Below the pieces are notes generated by a model. It was not told where the DNA came from. It saw only the letters and a list, made by a program, of their open reading frames with translations, and did no database searches. A DNA stretch of 64,000 nt from Paeniglutamicibacter sulfureus. Its GTDB lineage: Bacteria; Actinomycetota; Actinomycetes; Actinomycetales; Micrococcaceae. The translations under genes were made by a program, and so were the position numbers. Below are positions 49,332-58,103 of this stretch, piece by piece. The stretch spans positions 223,689-287,688 of the forward strand of contig NZ_JAULBL010000002.1 of the NCBI RefSeq assembly GCF_030512175.1, in the 5' to 3' direction. Numbering within the stretch: the first letter of the stretch is position 1; every line of letters starts with the position of its first letter.

Positions 49332-51044
49332 TCACGGTGGAAGGACGGATAATTGAGCCGGTTGCGGATCGGCGCAGCCCCGGGCAGCGTCGAGCCGCAA
49401 TTGCTCGATCGTGGCCTCGGTGCTGGTCCGCGTACTGCCGAGCCGAAGTTCGACGACGGCGGGAACGCCTGCGGCCAGGGCACGCCGCAGTGCCGGCAGA
49501 AATTCCGCGGTGGACTCGACAACCTCGCCCTGTCCACCGAAGGCGACGGCGAAGGCCGCAAAATCAGGGTTAGTGAGATCGGTTCCGCTGACCCGGAAGG
49601 GAAAGTACCTTTCCTGGTGCGCACGGATGGTTCCGTACATGGAGTTGTTCAGGACAATGATGACTGGAGCGACCTTCTGTGCCACCGCTACAGCTAGCTC
49701 CTGTCCGTTCATCAGAAAGCAGCCGTCGCCCGCCACCGAAACAACCTGGCGTTCCGGATGTGCTATTGCCGCAGCAACGGCGGCGGGCACACCATAGCCC
49801 ATGGACCCGTTCCGGGGAGCAAGCAGCGTCGGATAGCTGCGCCAGCGCAGGTACTTCTTTGCCCAGCCGGCATGATTTCCTGCGCCCCACGTGATGATGG
49901 CGTCCACCGGCAGGGCCTGCTGCAACTGATCAAATACCACGTTCAGGTCAAGCTCTCCCCCTGTTGGCTCCAACCTCCGGCGCTGCTCATGTCCGCGTCG
50001 GAGGTTGTGCGCATATTCGCGCCATGCCCGGCGCGGCACGGGGAGCTGATTCAGGGCTGCGGCAACGGCCGGAACCGAGGAGACGATGCGTAGCGCGTTC
50101 AGATGTGCCGAACCCCGGCCATCCGCGTCCGGAAGTATGGTGACCACGTCGGTCCCTGTTTGGCCCACCGAAAGTAGCTTCCAGCTGTCGGTGCTCACGT
50201 CCCCCAGCGGCGAGCCGATCCCGATGACCAGATCCGCACCGGAAAGGGCCTCGGCGGTTTGTTCCGAGCGCCCGTAACCGAGGGTGCCGATGTAGGACGG
50301 TGACTCATGATCGATGAGATCCAGCGCGTTGAACTCAACGGCTACGGGTAGAACATTGCGTTCGGCCCACTCCTGGACGAACAGACTGGCCTCCGACGTC
50401 CAACCGCCGCCGCCCAGGATCACCAGGGGACGTGATGCGGCGGCCAGTAGCCGGGACAGCTCATCCAATGCCGCTCCGGCCGGCGCGGCCTCAACTATGC
50501 GGATGGATGGCGCCGCGCCCGTGGCGGCTAGTTCGCGCAGCATGTCCTCGGGCAGCCCCACGACCACCGGTCCGTGCCTGCCGGATTTCGCCAGGGCAAA
50601 AGCCCGGGAGATGATTTCGGGCCCGCGTTCTGCCTGCTCAATGTGCAAGACGTTCTTGGTGGTGGTCCCGAACCAGCCATTGAGGTCGAATTCCTGGAAC
50701 GACTCCCGGTGCGTATGCCCGCGCGGGATGAGGCCCACCAGCAGCACCAGCGGCACGCTGTCCTGGTATGCGGCATGAAGCGCGATCATCGCATTCGCGG
50801 CTCCAGGTCCGCGGGTCACCATACAGACCCCCACTTTCCCAGTGATTTTAGCGTAGGCGTTGGCCATGTAGCCGGCGCCGCCTTCATGCCGGCAGGTCAC
50901 CAGGTTGATATCGGAGTCATACAGGGCGTCCAGCACACCGAGGTAGCTCTCTCCCGGAACACAAAATGCCGTTTCAACGCCCTCTGAGAGCAGTTGATCG
51001 ACGACCAACTGAGCACCGCTGCGTAATTGCCTCCCGGGAATCAT
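49332..51044 (-). CDS. Thiamine-diphosphate-dependent enzyme (acetolactate synthase-like)
   Basis: The 570-residue product has the three-domain ThDP plan: catalytic Glu54 in TCRHEGGAGYMANAYAKITG, a central domain with ILGGGGWTSEASLF, and the C-terminal cofactor site VAGDGCFLMNGQELAVAVAQ followed by VIIVLNNSMYGTI (GDG...NN metal/ThDP motif). The pattern is that of acetolactate synthase, oxalyl-CoA decarboxylase and benzoylformate decarboxylase relatives; which reaction it does is open. It starts within the stop of the second tctA (ATGA), so it is made with the carboxylate transporter, suggesting that it decarboxylates or ligates a keto acid brought in by it. Confidence 0.9.
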   Translation of the reverse strand: MIPGRQLRSGAQLVVDQLLSEGVETAFCVPGESYLGVLDALYDSDINLVTCRHEGGAGYMANAYAKITGKVGVCMVTRGPGAANAMIALHAAYQDSVPLVLLVGLIPRGHTHRESFQEFDLNGWFGTTTKNVLHIEQAERGPEIISRAFALAKSGRHGPVVVGLPEDMLRELAATGAAPSIRIVEAAPAGAALDELSRLLAAASRPLVILGGGGWTSEASLFVQEWAERNVLPVAVEFNALDLIDHESPSYIGTLGYGRSEQTAEALSGADLVIGIGSPLGDVSTDSWKLLSVGQTGTDVVTILPDADGRGSAHLNALRIVSSVPAVAAALNQLPVPRRAWREYAHNLRRGHEQRRRLEPTGGELDLNVVFDQLQQALPVDAIITWGAGNHAGWAKKYLRWRSYPTLLAPRNGSMGYGVPAAVAAAIAHPERQVVSVAGDGCFLMNGQELAVAVAQKVAPVIIVLNNSMYGTIRAHQERYFPFRVSGTDLTNPDFAAFAVAFGGQGEVVESTAEFLPALRRALAAGVPAVVELRLGSTRTSTEATIEQLRLDAARGCADPQPAQLSVLPP

Positions 51045-52630
51045 TCTGCGGTCTCCGAGTCTGTAGTCTGTTCGCGCCGGGCCGTCGTGTGAACTAGCCC
51101 GCTGCCGCGCCCTTCCAGACCGGCCGCCGCAGAAGCTGAGCGCCGTGTGCTGCGTTGTCGTCGTCTGCGGCTGATGAAGCCGTACACGATGAACAGCCCG
51201 ATCAGGATAAAGATAGCCGCAGACACCGGATCTGACGCGAAAATACCGAAGCTACCTTCAGAGATCAGCATCGTTTGGCGGAAGGATTTCTCCAAGATCG
51301 GGCCCAGAATGTAGGCCAGCACCAACGGCCCGGGATCAAAGCGTGTCTTGATCATGATCCAACCGAGAACCCCGAACGCCAGCACCACCCACATGTCGAA
51401 CGGATTGTTGTTGATGGAGAAGACGCCGACCATGACGACAAGGAGCGCGAAGGTCGAAAGGATCCCCGCTCGTACCCGGAGCATTTGGATAAAGACCCCG
51501 ACCAGCGGAATATTGAGAATGATCAACATCAGATTGCCGATGTACATCGACGCGATAACGCCCCAGAAAACGTTGGGATGCTCGTTGATCAGCTGCGGCC
51601 CCGGAGTGATGCCGTGTAGCAGGAGCGCTCCGTAAATCATGGCCAGCACCACGTTGGACGGGATGCCCAGGACGAGCAGCGGAATGAATGCCGACGTCGA
51701 CGAGGCGTTGTTCGCTGTCTCGGGACCGGCGACACCTTCGATAGCCCCCTTTCCGAACCGGCTGGGATCCTTCGCACGGCGTTTCTCCATGGCATAGGAT
51801 GCCAGCGATGAGATGACGCCGCCGCCGCCGGGAAGGACGCCGATGAAAAAGCCGAGCACGGAACCCCGGGCTATGGCACCGGAGGAATCACGGAAGTCTT
51901 TGCGCGAGGGCCAGATATTCTTAATTTTGGTGGTGACGGACTGGCCCTTTTCGCTTCGCTCAAGACTGTGGAGCAGTTCTCCAACCCCGAAAAGCCCCAT
52001 CGCGATAGCGACGAAATCCAATCCGCCGAGCATGGACGTCTGACCGAAGGTGAAGCGTGCGGTTCCCGTAATCGGGTCTTGTCCCACGGTTGAGAGCAGG
52101 AGGCCGACCCCTGCCATGCACAGGCTCTTGACCGTTGAACCGGTGCCGAGGGAGGTCACTAGGAAGAGACCAAGAATCATGATGGCGACATAGCCGGCCG
52201 GGCCGACCGCGACGGCTACTTGGGCAAGCAGCGGGGCCAGGAAGGTCAGGCCGACAATGGCTACGGTGCCGCCGATGAAGGAGCCGACCGCGGAAATGCC
52301 CAGGGCGGTTCCTGCCCTGCCTTGCTTGGTCATTTGATAACCGTCAAAGGTGGTGACTACTGACGCAGCCTCGCCGGGAAGACGCAGCAGTACTGAGGTT
52401 ATCGTGCCGCCGTACATCGAGCCGTAGTAAATGCCGGCCAGCATGATCACCGCCCCTACCGGATCCATCGTGTAGGTGATCGGCAACAGGAGCGCGATCG
52501 TGGCGGTCGGGCCAAGCCCTGGCAAGACGCCGATGGCGGTTCCGATGACCACGCCGATGAAAACAAACAGCAGGTTCATCGGGTCAAAGGCTACGGAGAA
52601 GCCTTGGGCCAGGTTGTTAAGGGCGTCCAT
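51041..52630 (-). CDS. tctA: TctA large membrane subunit, cluster 2
   Basis: The 529-residue product repeats the TctA plan of cluster 1, with GVLPGLGPTATIALLLPITY, VLPGGGGVISSLASYAMEK and VAGPETANNASSTSAFIPLL, about 11-12 helices and a short basic-Ser/Arg cytoplasmic tail. The N-terminal 130 residues are nearly the same as the other copy except for conservative changes. It overlaps the ThDP gene by four bases and follows tctB by one base. Confidence 0.95.
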   Translation of the reverse strand: MDALNNLAQGFSVAFDPMNLLFVFIGVVIGTAIGVLPGLGPTATIALLLPITYTMDPVGAVIMLAGIYYGSMYGGTITSVLLRLPGEAASVVTTFDGYQMTKQGRAGTALGISAVGSFIGGTVAIVGLTFLAPLLAQVAVAVGPAGYVAIMILGLFLVTSLGTGSTVKSLCMAGVGLLLSTVGQDPITGTARFTFGQTSMLGGLDFVAIAMGLFGVGELLHSLERSEKGQSVTTKIKNIWPSRKDFRDSSGAIARGSVLGFFIGVLPGGGGVISSLASYAMEKRRAKDPSRFGKGAIEGVAGPETANNASSTSAFIPLLVLGIPSNVVLAMIYGALLLHGITPGPQLINEHPNVFWGVIASMYIGNLMLIILNIPLVGVFIQMLRVRAGILSTFALLVVMVGVFSINNNPFDMWVVLAFGVLGWIMIKTRFDPGPLVLAYILGPILEKSFRQTMLISEGSFGIFASDPVSAAIFILIGLFIVYGFISRRRRQRSTRRSASAAAGLEGRGSGLVHTTARREQTTDSETAE

Positions 52631-52631
52631 A

Positions 52632-53165
52632 TCAGAATCCGATCATCCGGGAGAAGGCGGTGACTACGATGTCGTCGGGAAACGGAACACCGAGCAGGCC
52701 CGCGAAAACAACGTGCAGAACGGCGGCGCCTCCAACGGCAAGGGGGATGGTCCAGCGCCACGGTTCCTGGCCGAATACTCGCAGCCAGAGCATGAGCATC
52801 AGAAAAGCCGGAACGAGGAAGCCGATCGACTCGAAAAGCACCACAAACACGCAGAGGCTGCCCACGCCGCCCGCGATACCGGCAGTCCGTCGCGTCCAGG
52901 CTTCGGGAACCGCCGAGTCCGGAAAGAGCGTAAGGAAGGCCGCCGTGATGGTCACCGCGATGGCGACAATAAAGGGCCAAAGGCCGGGGCCAGGGTTATT
53001 CAACTCTCCCAGCGAGAGTCGCCACGACCCGAGCACGGCCGACACACCTGCTACAAGCAGCACAAGCGGAACAATGCGGCGGAGCCGAGGCCGGCTCCGG
53101 ACAAGCGTTCCTGCCGGCGGATGGGCACATTCCACCTCTGTAGGTCCGAGACTGAGTTTCGTCAT
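52632..53165 (-). CDS. tctB: TctB small membrane subunit, cluster 2
   Basis: The 177-residue product has four membrane helices with the conserved NNPGPGLWPFIVAIAV and LLGVPFPDDIVVTAF. I start at the ATG 53165 (MTKLSLGPTE), with AAAGG eight bases upstream; an ATG two codons earlier is possible, and the frame is open further back into tctC without sense. It lies 19 bases after the third tctC. The whole tctC-tctB-tctA-ThDP set is one operon. Confidence 0.88.
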   Translation of the reverse strand: MTKLSLGPTEVECAHPPAGTLVRSRPRLRRIVPLVLLVAGVSAVLGSWRLSLGELNNPGPGLWPFIVAIAVTITAAFLTLFPDSAVPEAWTRRTAGIAGGVGSLCVFVVLFESIGFLVPAFLMLMLWLRVFGQEPWRWTIPLAVGGAAVLHVVFAGLLGVPFPDDIVVTAFSRMIGF

Positions 53166-53184
53166 ATCCATGCCTTTGCTGATC

Positions 53185-54195
53185 CTACTGCTGGCCCAGG
53201 AGGGGTTGGTAGAGGTCCTGCATTGCGGTGAACGCCGTGTGCAGATCGCCTGAACCGGCGAACTCCTCTGGCACAAACCGCTCGCCAATCTGTTCGGCTA
53301 CGCCCGGATCAGCGGCGCATGTTTCAAGTTCGGCCTCGAGAATGGAGAGAACGTCCTCCGGCAAGCCTTGTGGACCGATGACACCGAACACCGAAACGGC
53401 GTTCACCAGATCGTCGAAGCCAACCTCGGCCAGCGTCGGAACCTCGGGATACCAAGCGGCGCGTTCCGGGCTGCTAATGGCAAGTGGCATAAAAGATCCG
53501 TCCTCGATCCGCGCCGCAACGTCGGAGTGGTCCGTGATGAACAGTGCGTCGACGTGGCCGCCGAGCAGATTCGTGGTCATTTCCGCGTTGCCCGAGGCGG
53601 GTACGGCGGTGACCTCGATGCCGTATTCGTCCTTCAGACGCTGCAGCTCGATCGCCGCGGAGGTCGTCGCACCGGGAACTGCGACGCTGAACTTCCCAGG
53701 AGCGGCCTTGGCTGCCGCGAAGAATTCCTGCGCATCGGTATATGGCGAATCCGACCCGACCACGAGAACCGTGGGCATCTCGGCCATGACTCCGACCGAG
53801 GAGAAATCAGCCAGGCTGTAGCCCAAGTCATTCACGATTGGGTTCATGACCAGCGGGCCGTTGGTGCCGAGCCCGAGCGTGTAGCCATCCGGCTTGGCGC
53901 CGGCCAGCTCCTGCATCGCTATCCCGCCGCTGCCGCCGGCCTTGTTCTCAACCAGGATGGGCTGGCCGAGGCCGCCTTCAAGGCAGGACGCATAAGCGAG
54001 GGCGGTCATCGAGGAGGGACCTCCAGCGGCAAAGGGAACCAGAAACCGCACAGGCTTTTTCGGGTAGTCCGATCCGCCGTCATTGGCGCTGGCCGCTCCG
54101 CCTGCGCCGCAGCCCACCAGGGCCAAGGCCAACCCCACGAACCCCGCCGAGACTTTCAATTGCATTGCGCTTCGCTTTTTCAACACGGACCTCAT
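53185..54195 (-). CDS. tctC: Tripartite carboxylate transporter binding protein (TctC), cluster 2
   Basis: The 336-residue lipoprotein (signal with candidate lipid Cys29 in LALVGCGAGG) carries YPKKPVRFLVPFAAGGPSSM, LVENKAGGSGGIAMQELAGA and EVTAVPASGNAEMTTNLLGG. An ATG ten codons downstream (54165) is an alternative start; neither has a strong Shine-Dalgarno. It is the first gene of the tctCBA-ThDP operon and is preceded by a 200-base spacer containing the motif at 54266-54278. Its ligand is probably a short dicarboxylate or hydroxy acid. Confidence 0.92.
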   Translation of the reverse strand: MRSVLKKRSAMQLKVSAGFVGLALALVGCGAGGAASANDGGSDYPKKPVRFLVPFAAGGPSSMTALAYASCLEGGLGQPILVENKAGGSGGIAMQELAGAKPDGYTLGLGTNGPLVMNPIVNDLGYSLADFSSVGVMAEMPTVLVVGSDSPYTDAQEFFAAAKAAPGKFSVAVPGATTSAAIELQRLKDEYGIEVTAVPASGNAEMTTNLLGGHVDALFITDHSDVAARIEDGSFMPLAISSPERAAWYPEVPTLAEVGFDDLVNAVSVFGVIGPQGLPEDVLSILEAELETCAADPGVAEQIGERFVPEEFAGSGDLHTAFTAMQDLYQPLLGQQ

Positions 54196-54265
54196 TGTCG
54201 TTAGTTGTCGTCATTTTGGTTGTCGGTTTGTTAGCTACATCACTGTCGCAGAGTGTCCAATTCAA

Positions 54266-54278
54266 ATCCAATACCAAA
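54266..54278. promoter_or_regulatory. Motif ATCCAATACCAAA upstream of tctC cluster 2
   Basis: This 13-mer recurs exactly, in reverse orientation, at 60461-60473 in front of the second acyl-CoA dehydrogenase gene. A related AATACGTATT palindrome lies at 59365-59374 between the CaiB and LysR genes. All are in promoter-sized spacers of the same catabolic region, so a LysR binding site is possible. Confidence 0.4.
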
Positions 54279-54395
54279 TTGGGAACGGATCAATGCGCTG
54301 TTTACATGAACGGATATTGCGCGCGGCGGAAACCGCGGTGGCCGGAGATTCCTGCCGTCGTCGTTTTCCTGCGCTTTGTCTGCGACAAGCCGGAG

Positions 54396-55580
54396 TCAGA
54401 GTCTTTCGAGCAGCATCGCGGTGCCCTGCCCGAGCCCTACGCACATGGTCGCCAGGCCCCTGTCCGCGCCTTCCCGCTCCATCCTGCCCATCAGCGTGAT
54501 GGCGATCCGGGCACCGGAGGAGCCAAGCGGGTGACCGAGTGCAATCGCGCCGCCGTCCCTGTTTACGATGTCTTCGTCCATTCCTAATCTGCGGATGCAG
54601 GCTAGGGCCTGCACCGCGAAGGCTTCGTTCAGTTCGATCGCTCCCACGTCATCGAGCGACCAACCGGTCCGCCCGAGCACCTTGAGGGTGGCCGGCACGG
54701 GGCCGATGCCCATGATCTCCGGCGGAACTCCGGCGGAGGCGCCATCGACTATGCGCGCCCGTGCCCGTAGATTCAGTCTCTCGACGGCGCGTCCGCTGGC
54801 GATGACGACGGCGGAGGCACCGTCGTTGAGCGAACTGGAGTTCCCCGCGGTAACCACGCCGCCGGGCCGGGCTACCGAACGCAGGCCTCCCAGAGCCGCG
54901 AGTGTCGTTTCCCGGCGCGGGCCCTCATCGTCCTTGACGACTCCGCTCCGGGTCTCCACCGGAACGATCTCAGCCACGAAGCGCCCCGCATCCACGGCCG
55001 CGAGAGCCCGTTGATGCGAGCGAAGCGCGAATGCGTCCGCATCTTCCCGTGAAATGCCGTCCACGCGGGCCAGTTCCTCCGCCGTCTCCGGCATTGAAAA
55101 GGTGGACTTGGGACGTTTATGGAACTTCGGGTTCAGGAACCGAGAACCGATGGAGGTATCGGCGATTTCGCCCGGACGACCGAACGCCTTGTCAGGCTTC
55201 TCCAGCACCCACGGGGCCCGGGACATGGATTCGACTCCGCCGGCCACCACGACGTCCGCCGCGCCTGACTTGATCATCTGTGATGCCATGATGATGGCGC
55301 TAAGTCCGGAGGCGCAGAGGCGGTTCACCGTCATACCCGGGACGCTGTCCGGGAACCCCGCCAGTAGGGATGCCATCCGCGCCACATTGCGATTGTCCTC
55401 TCCCGCCTGGTTGGTATTGCCCAGGATCACCTCATCTATCTCGGCAGCCTCGATTCCGGCCCGTCGAACGGCTTCGCCGAGGACGACCGAGGCCAGATCA
55501 TCCGGTCGAATACCGGAGAGGGAGCCACCGTAGCGACCGACCGGGGTGCGCGCCCCGCCGATCAAGTATGCTTCAGGCAT
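54396..55580 (-). CDS. Thiolase (acetyl-CoA acyltransferase, PcaF/FadA-like)
   Basis: The 394-residue product has all thiolase residues: Cys89 in VNRLCASGLSAI (acyl carrier), His in GGAIALGHPLGSSGARI, and Cys in ATMCVGLGQGTAML. It splits a 3-oxoacyl-CoA with CoA. VILGNTNQAGEDNRNVARMA is the form seen in beta-ketoadipyl-CoA and related thiolases, favouring a dicarboxylyl substrate, but this is suggestive only. The ATG overlaps the stop of the SDR gene (TAATG). It is the last step of the beta-oxidation set. Confidence 0.93.
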   Translation of the reverse strand: MPEAYLIGGARTPVGRYGGSLSGIRPDDLASVVLGEAVRRAGIEAAEIDEVILGNTNQAGEDNRNVARMASLLAGFPDSVPGMTVNRLCASGLSAIIMASQMIKSGAADVVVAGGVESMSRAPWVLEKPDKAFGRPGEIADTSIGSRFLNPKFHKRPKSTFSMPETAEELARVDGISREDADAFALRSHQRALAAVDAGRFVAEIVPVETRSGVVKDDEGPRRETTLAALGGLRSVARPGGVVTAGNSSSLNDGASAVVIASGRAVERLNLRARARIVDGASAGVPPEIMGIGPVPATLKVLGRTGWSLDDVGAIELNEAFAVQALACIRRLGMDEDIVNRDGGAIALGHPLGSSGARIAITLMGRMEREGADRGLATMCVGLGQGTAMLLERL

Positions 55581-56356
55581 TAACGTGCGCCTCCGTTGAT
55601 ATAGAGCGTCTGACCGGAGACATAGGAGGAATCGTCACTGGCGAAGAAGGCAATGGCGGAGGCTACTTCCTCAGGCTCCCCCACCCGCCCCAGCGGTGTG
55701 CGTTCGGCCACGGATTTCTGGTGTTCCTCCGGCGTGCTGCCGACCCGCCCGGCCGTCGCAGCGGTCATGGCCGTGGCGATGTATCCCGGCGCCACGGCGT
55801 TGACGTTGATATTGAACGGACCCAGTTCCAAGGCCAGCGTGGCGGTGAGCCCCTGAATACCCGCCTTGGCGGCGGCATAATTCGCCTGTCCACGGTTGCC
55901 CAGCGCGGAGCGGCTGCTCAGGCTGACAATCTTTCCGTACCGGGCCGGCACCATGAACTTCTGCGCTGCCTTTGCGCAGAGGTAGGCGCTGGTCAGGTTC
56001 GTTGTCAGGACAGAATCCCAGTCCGGGCGGTCCATTTTGAAAAGCATATTATCCCGCGTGATGCCGGCGTTGTTGACCAGGACGTCGATGCGCCCTTGAT
56101 CGGTGAAAATCTGTTCGAAGACGTAGGCAACATGCTCCTCGCTGGTGACATCGCAGACGGCGCTGACTGCCGAACCGCCAGCCGCCCCGACGGCGGCGTT
56201 TGAACTGATTTCACCGGCGGTGGCCGCTGCCCTCGCGGCATTCAAGTCCAGGATGGCAACTGTCGCGCCCTCAGTGGCCAGCCGCAGTGCTGTGGCGGCG
56301 CCGATGCCCTGGGCACCGCCGGTGACGATGGCAGTCTTGTTTTTAAGCCTGTTCAT
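55580..56356 (-). CDS. SDR 3-hydroxyacyl-CoA dehydrogenase/FabG-like
   Basis: This 258-residue classical SDR has TGGAQGIGAATA, NNAGITRDNMLFKMDRPDWD, SLSSRSALGNRGQ with Ser and YAAAK. Its pattern is that of FabG-like enzymes, which in catabolic clusters serve as 3-hydroxyacyl-CoA dehydrogenases. AVDL-type acid residues after strand 2 (AILDLNAARAAA) favour NAD. It lies between the acyl-CoA dehydrogenase and thiolase genes, precisely the step before thiolysis. Confidence 0.9.
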   Translation of the reverse strand: MNRLKNKTAIVTGGAQGIGAATALRLATEGATVAILDLNAARAAATAGEISSNAAVGAAGGSAVSAVCDVTSEEHVAYVFEQIFTDQGRIDVLVNNAGITRDNMLFKMDRPDWDSVLTTNLTSAYLCAKAAQKFMVPARYGKIVSLSSRSALGNRGQANYAAAKAGIQGLTATLALELGPFNINVNAVAPGYIATAMTAATAGRVGSTPEEHQKSVAERTPLGRVGEPEEVASAIAFFASDDSSYVSGQTLYINGGAR

Positions 56357-56420
56357 GGATTCTCCCTCTTAGCTTGCTCTTCGTTTCGTGTGGCTTGCTC
56401 TTGGCAACAGGGGTGCGGTG

Positions 56421-57614
56421 TTATCCGGAGAAGGCGGAGATTCCGGTGATGTCGCGGCCGATCAGCAGCGATTGGATGGAATCCGTGCCTTCATAGGTGT
56501 GGACGACTTCCATATCGGTCAAATGGCGCGCCACATGGTTTTCCAGCAGTAGCCCGTTGCCGCCTAGGATGTCGCGGGCCTCCTGGCAGATCCAGCGCGC
56601 CTTCTGAGCGGTGTGCATCTTGGCCAGTGACGCCATCGGGCCAGTCATCTTTCCCTCGTCCGCGAGTGCGGTCAGCCGGAAGCAAATCAGCTGCATAGCG
56701 GTCAACTCGGCCAGCATGTTGGCCAGCTTGTTTTGCACCAGTTGGTAGCTGGCAATGGGCTTGCCGAACTGCACGCGTTCCTTCGCGTATTTCACTGCGG
56801 CTTCGTACGCAGCGACTCCGTGGCCCACTGATTCCCAGGATGCCCCTCCGCGGGTCGCAGTAAGCACCCGGGTGACATCGCGGAAGGAGTTCGCCTCGAC
56901 GAGCTTGTTCTCCACCGGAATCCGCAGGTTTTCGATGGTGATATCGGGCTGCAGGATCGCCCTCTTGCCGATCTTGCCGGTGATCACCTCGGCACGGTAG
57001 CCCGCCGGGTAGCTACCGTCGTCGTTCTTTTCCAGAATGAACGCCTTGACTTTGCCATCCGCTTCATCCCGGGCCCAGAGCACGACGACGTTGGCGAAGC
57101 TTGCGTTGCCGATCCAGCGTTTGCGTCCGTTCAGGATGTAGTGGTCACCGTCGCGGCGGGCGCTCGTTTCCAGGCCCACGGAGTCCGAACCATGGCCCGG
57201 CTCGGTGAGTCCGAAGGCTCCGATCTTCTCCAGCCTGGACATCCCGGGAAGCCATCGCTGCTTCTGCTCGTCGCTGCCGAGCGAATTAATCGTGCCCATC
57301 GCCAAGCCTGACTGGACGCCGATAAAGGTGTTGATGGAGCCGTCGCCCCGGGCCATCTCCATGGCGACCATGCCGGCGGCAAGGCGGCTCATGCCGGGGC
57401 ATCCGTAGCCCTCGATGGTCGTGCCAATGATGCCGAGTGCGGCAATCCCTGGGACCAGCGAAAAGGGAAATTCCGCCCGGTCCCAATAGTCATTGATCAC
57501 CGGAAGAAGGTCAGTTTCGACAAAATTCCGGACCTTCTTCCGGATGATTCGTTCGTCTTCCGAGAGGAAGTCGTCGACCATGTAATAGTCGCTGTTGATC
57601 TCTTCTGTAACCAC
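56421..57614 (-). CDS. Acyl-CoA dehydrogenase, glutaryl-CoA dehydrogenase-like
   Basis: The 397-residue flavoprotein shows GAFGLTEPGHGSDSVGLETS for FAD/substrate binding, WIGNASFANVVVLWARD, and the catalytic glutamate in VHTYEGTDSIQSLLIGRDIT, the YEGT form typical of glutaryl-CoA dehydrogenase and its relatives. Such enzymes act on dicarboxylyl-CoA, with or without decarboxylation. Its close relative at 60556-61779 lies across the LysR gene. About 64 bases separate it from the SDR. It supplies the first oxidation of the spiral. Confidence 0.92.
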   Translation of the reverse strand: MVTEEINSDYYMVDDFLSEDERIIRKKVRNFVETDLLPVINDYWDRAEFPFSLVPGIAALGIIGTTIEGYGCPGMSRLAAGMVAMEMARGDGSINTFIGVQSGLAMGTINSLGSDEQKQRWLPGMSRLEKIGAFGLTEPGHGSDSVGLETSARRDGDHYILNGRKRWIGNASFANVVVLWARDEADGKVKAFILEKNDDGSYPAGYRAEVITGKIGKRAILQPDITIENLRIPVENKLVEANSFRDVTRVLTATRGGASWESVGHGVAAYEAAVKYAKERVQFGKPIASYQLVQNKLANMLAELTAMQLICFRLTALADEGKMTGPMASLAKMHTAQKARWICQEARDILGGNGLLLENHVARHLTDMEVVHTYEGTDSIQSLLIGRDITGISAFSG

Positions 57615-57683
57615 AGTTGTTCCTTTGCCTCGGAGCAGCCAGAGCTGCCCGTAATGTTCGTCCTCTGGTTTTATCAGCGGCGC

Positions 57684-58103
57684 TCAAACCGGTACTTCGG
57701 CACAAAAATAGCGCTTCAGATAGTTCCTTTCCCCAACGTCGAGGCCCCGGGCTCTCCCTGTCGCGTCGTCCAGCGAAACCATGACCGTTGAAGCGTCCAG
57801 GACCAAGTGCCCGTTCTGGTATCCGGCGTAGCCCATGGTGTACGATCTTGCCCCGATGCGCACCACCCAGATATCCACGTCGACAGCATGGCCGAATCCG
57901 ATGGGTCGGCGGTAGTGCAGCGTCAGCGAGGCCACCAACGTGGTTGTCTCGAGGTCGGCGGCGGTGCCGACAGAGGCAGCGTGGCGCCGCCACTTGATCC
58001 GGGCTTCCTCCAGCAGCGTTGCCACCCGCGCATTGTTCACGTGGCCGTTGATGTCCTGATCGGACCACCGGACGAATATCTGTGCACGGAATTTCTCAGC
58101 CAA
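57684..58103 (-). CDS. Acyl-CoA thioesterase (4HBT/YbgC-like hot-dog)
   Basis: The 139-residue product is a single hot-dog domain with the 4HBT signature VRWSDQDINGHVNNARVATL, whose Asp15/Asp17 includes the catalytic Asp. I use the TTG at 58103, because AAGGAGG lies about nine bases upstream and the family begins there; the frame further upstream is meaningless and inside the CaiB gene. It overlaps the CaiB stop by eight bases. It may recycle CoA or release the acid from a dead-end CoA ester. Confidence 0.85.
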   Translation of the reverse strand: MAEKFRAQIFVRWSDQDINGHVNNARVATLLEEARIKWRRHAASVGTAADLETTTLVASLTLHYRRPIGFGHAVDVDIWVVRIGARSYTMGYAGYQNGHLVLDASTVMVSLDDATGRARGLDVGERNYLKRYFCAEVPV

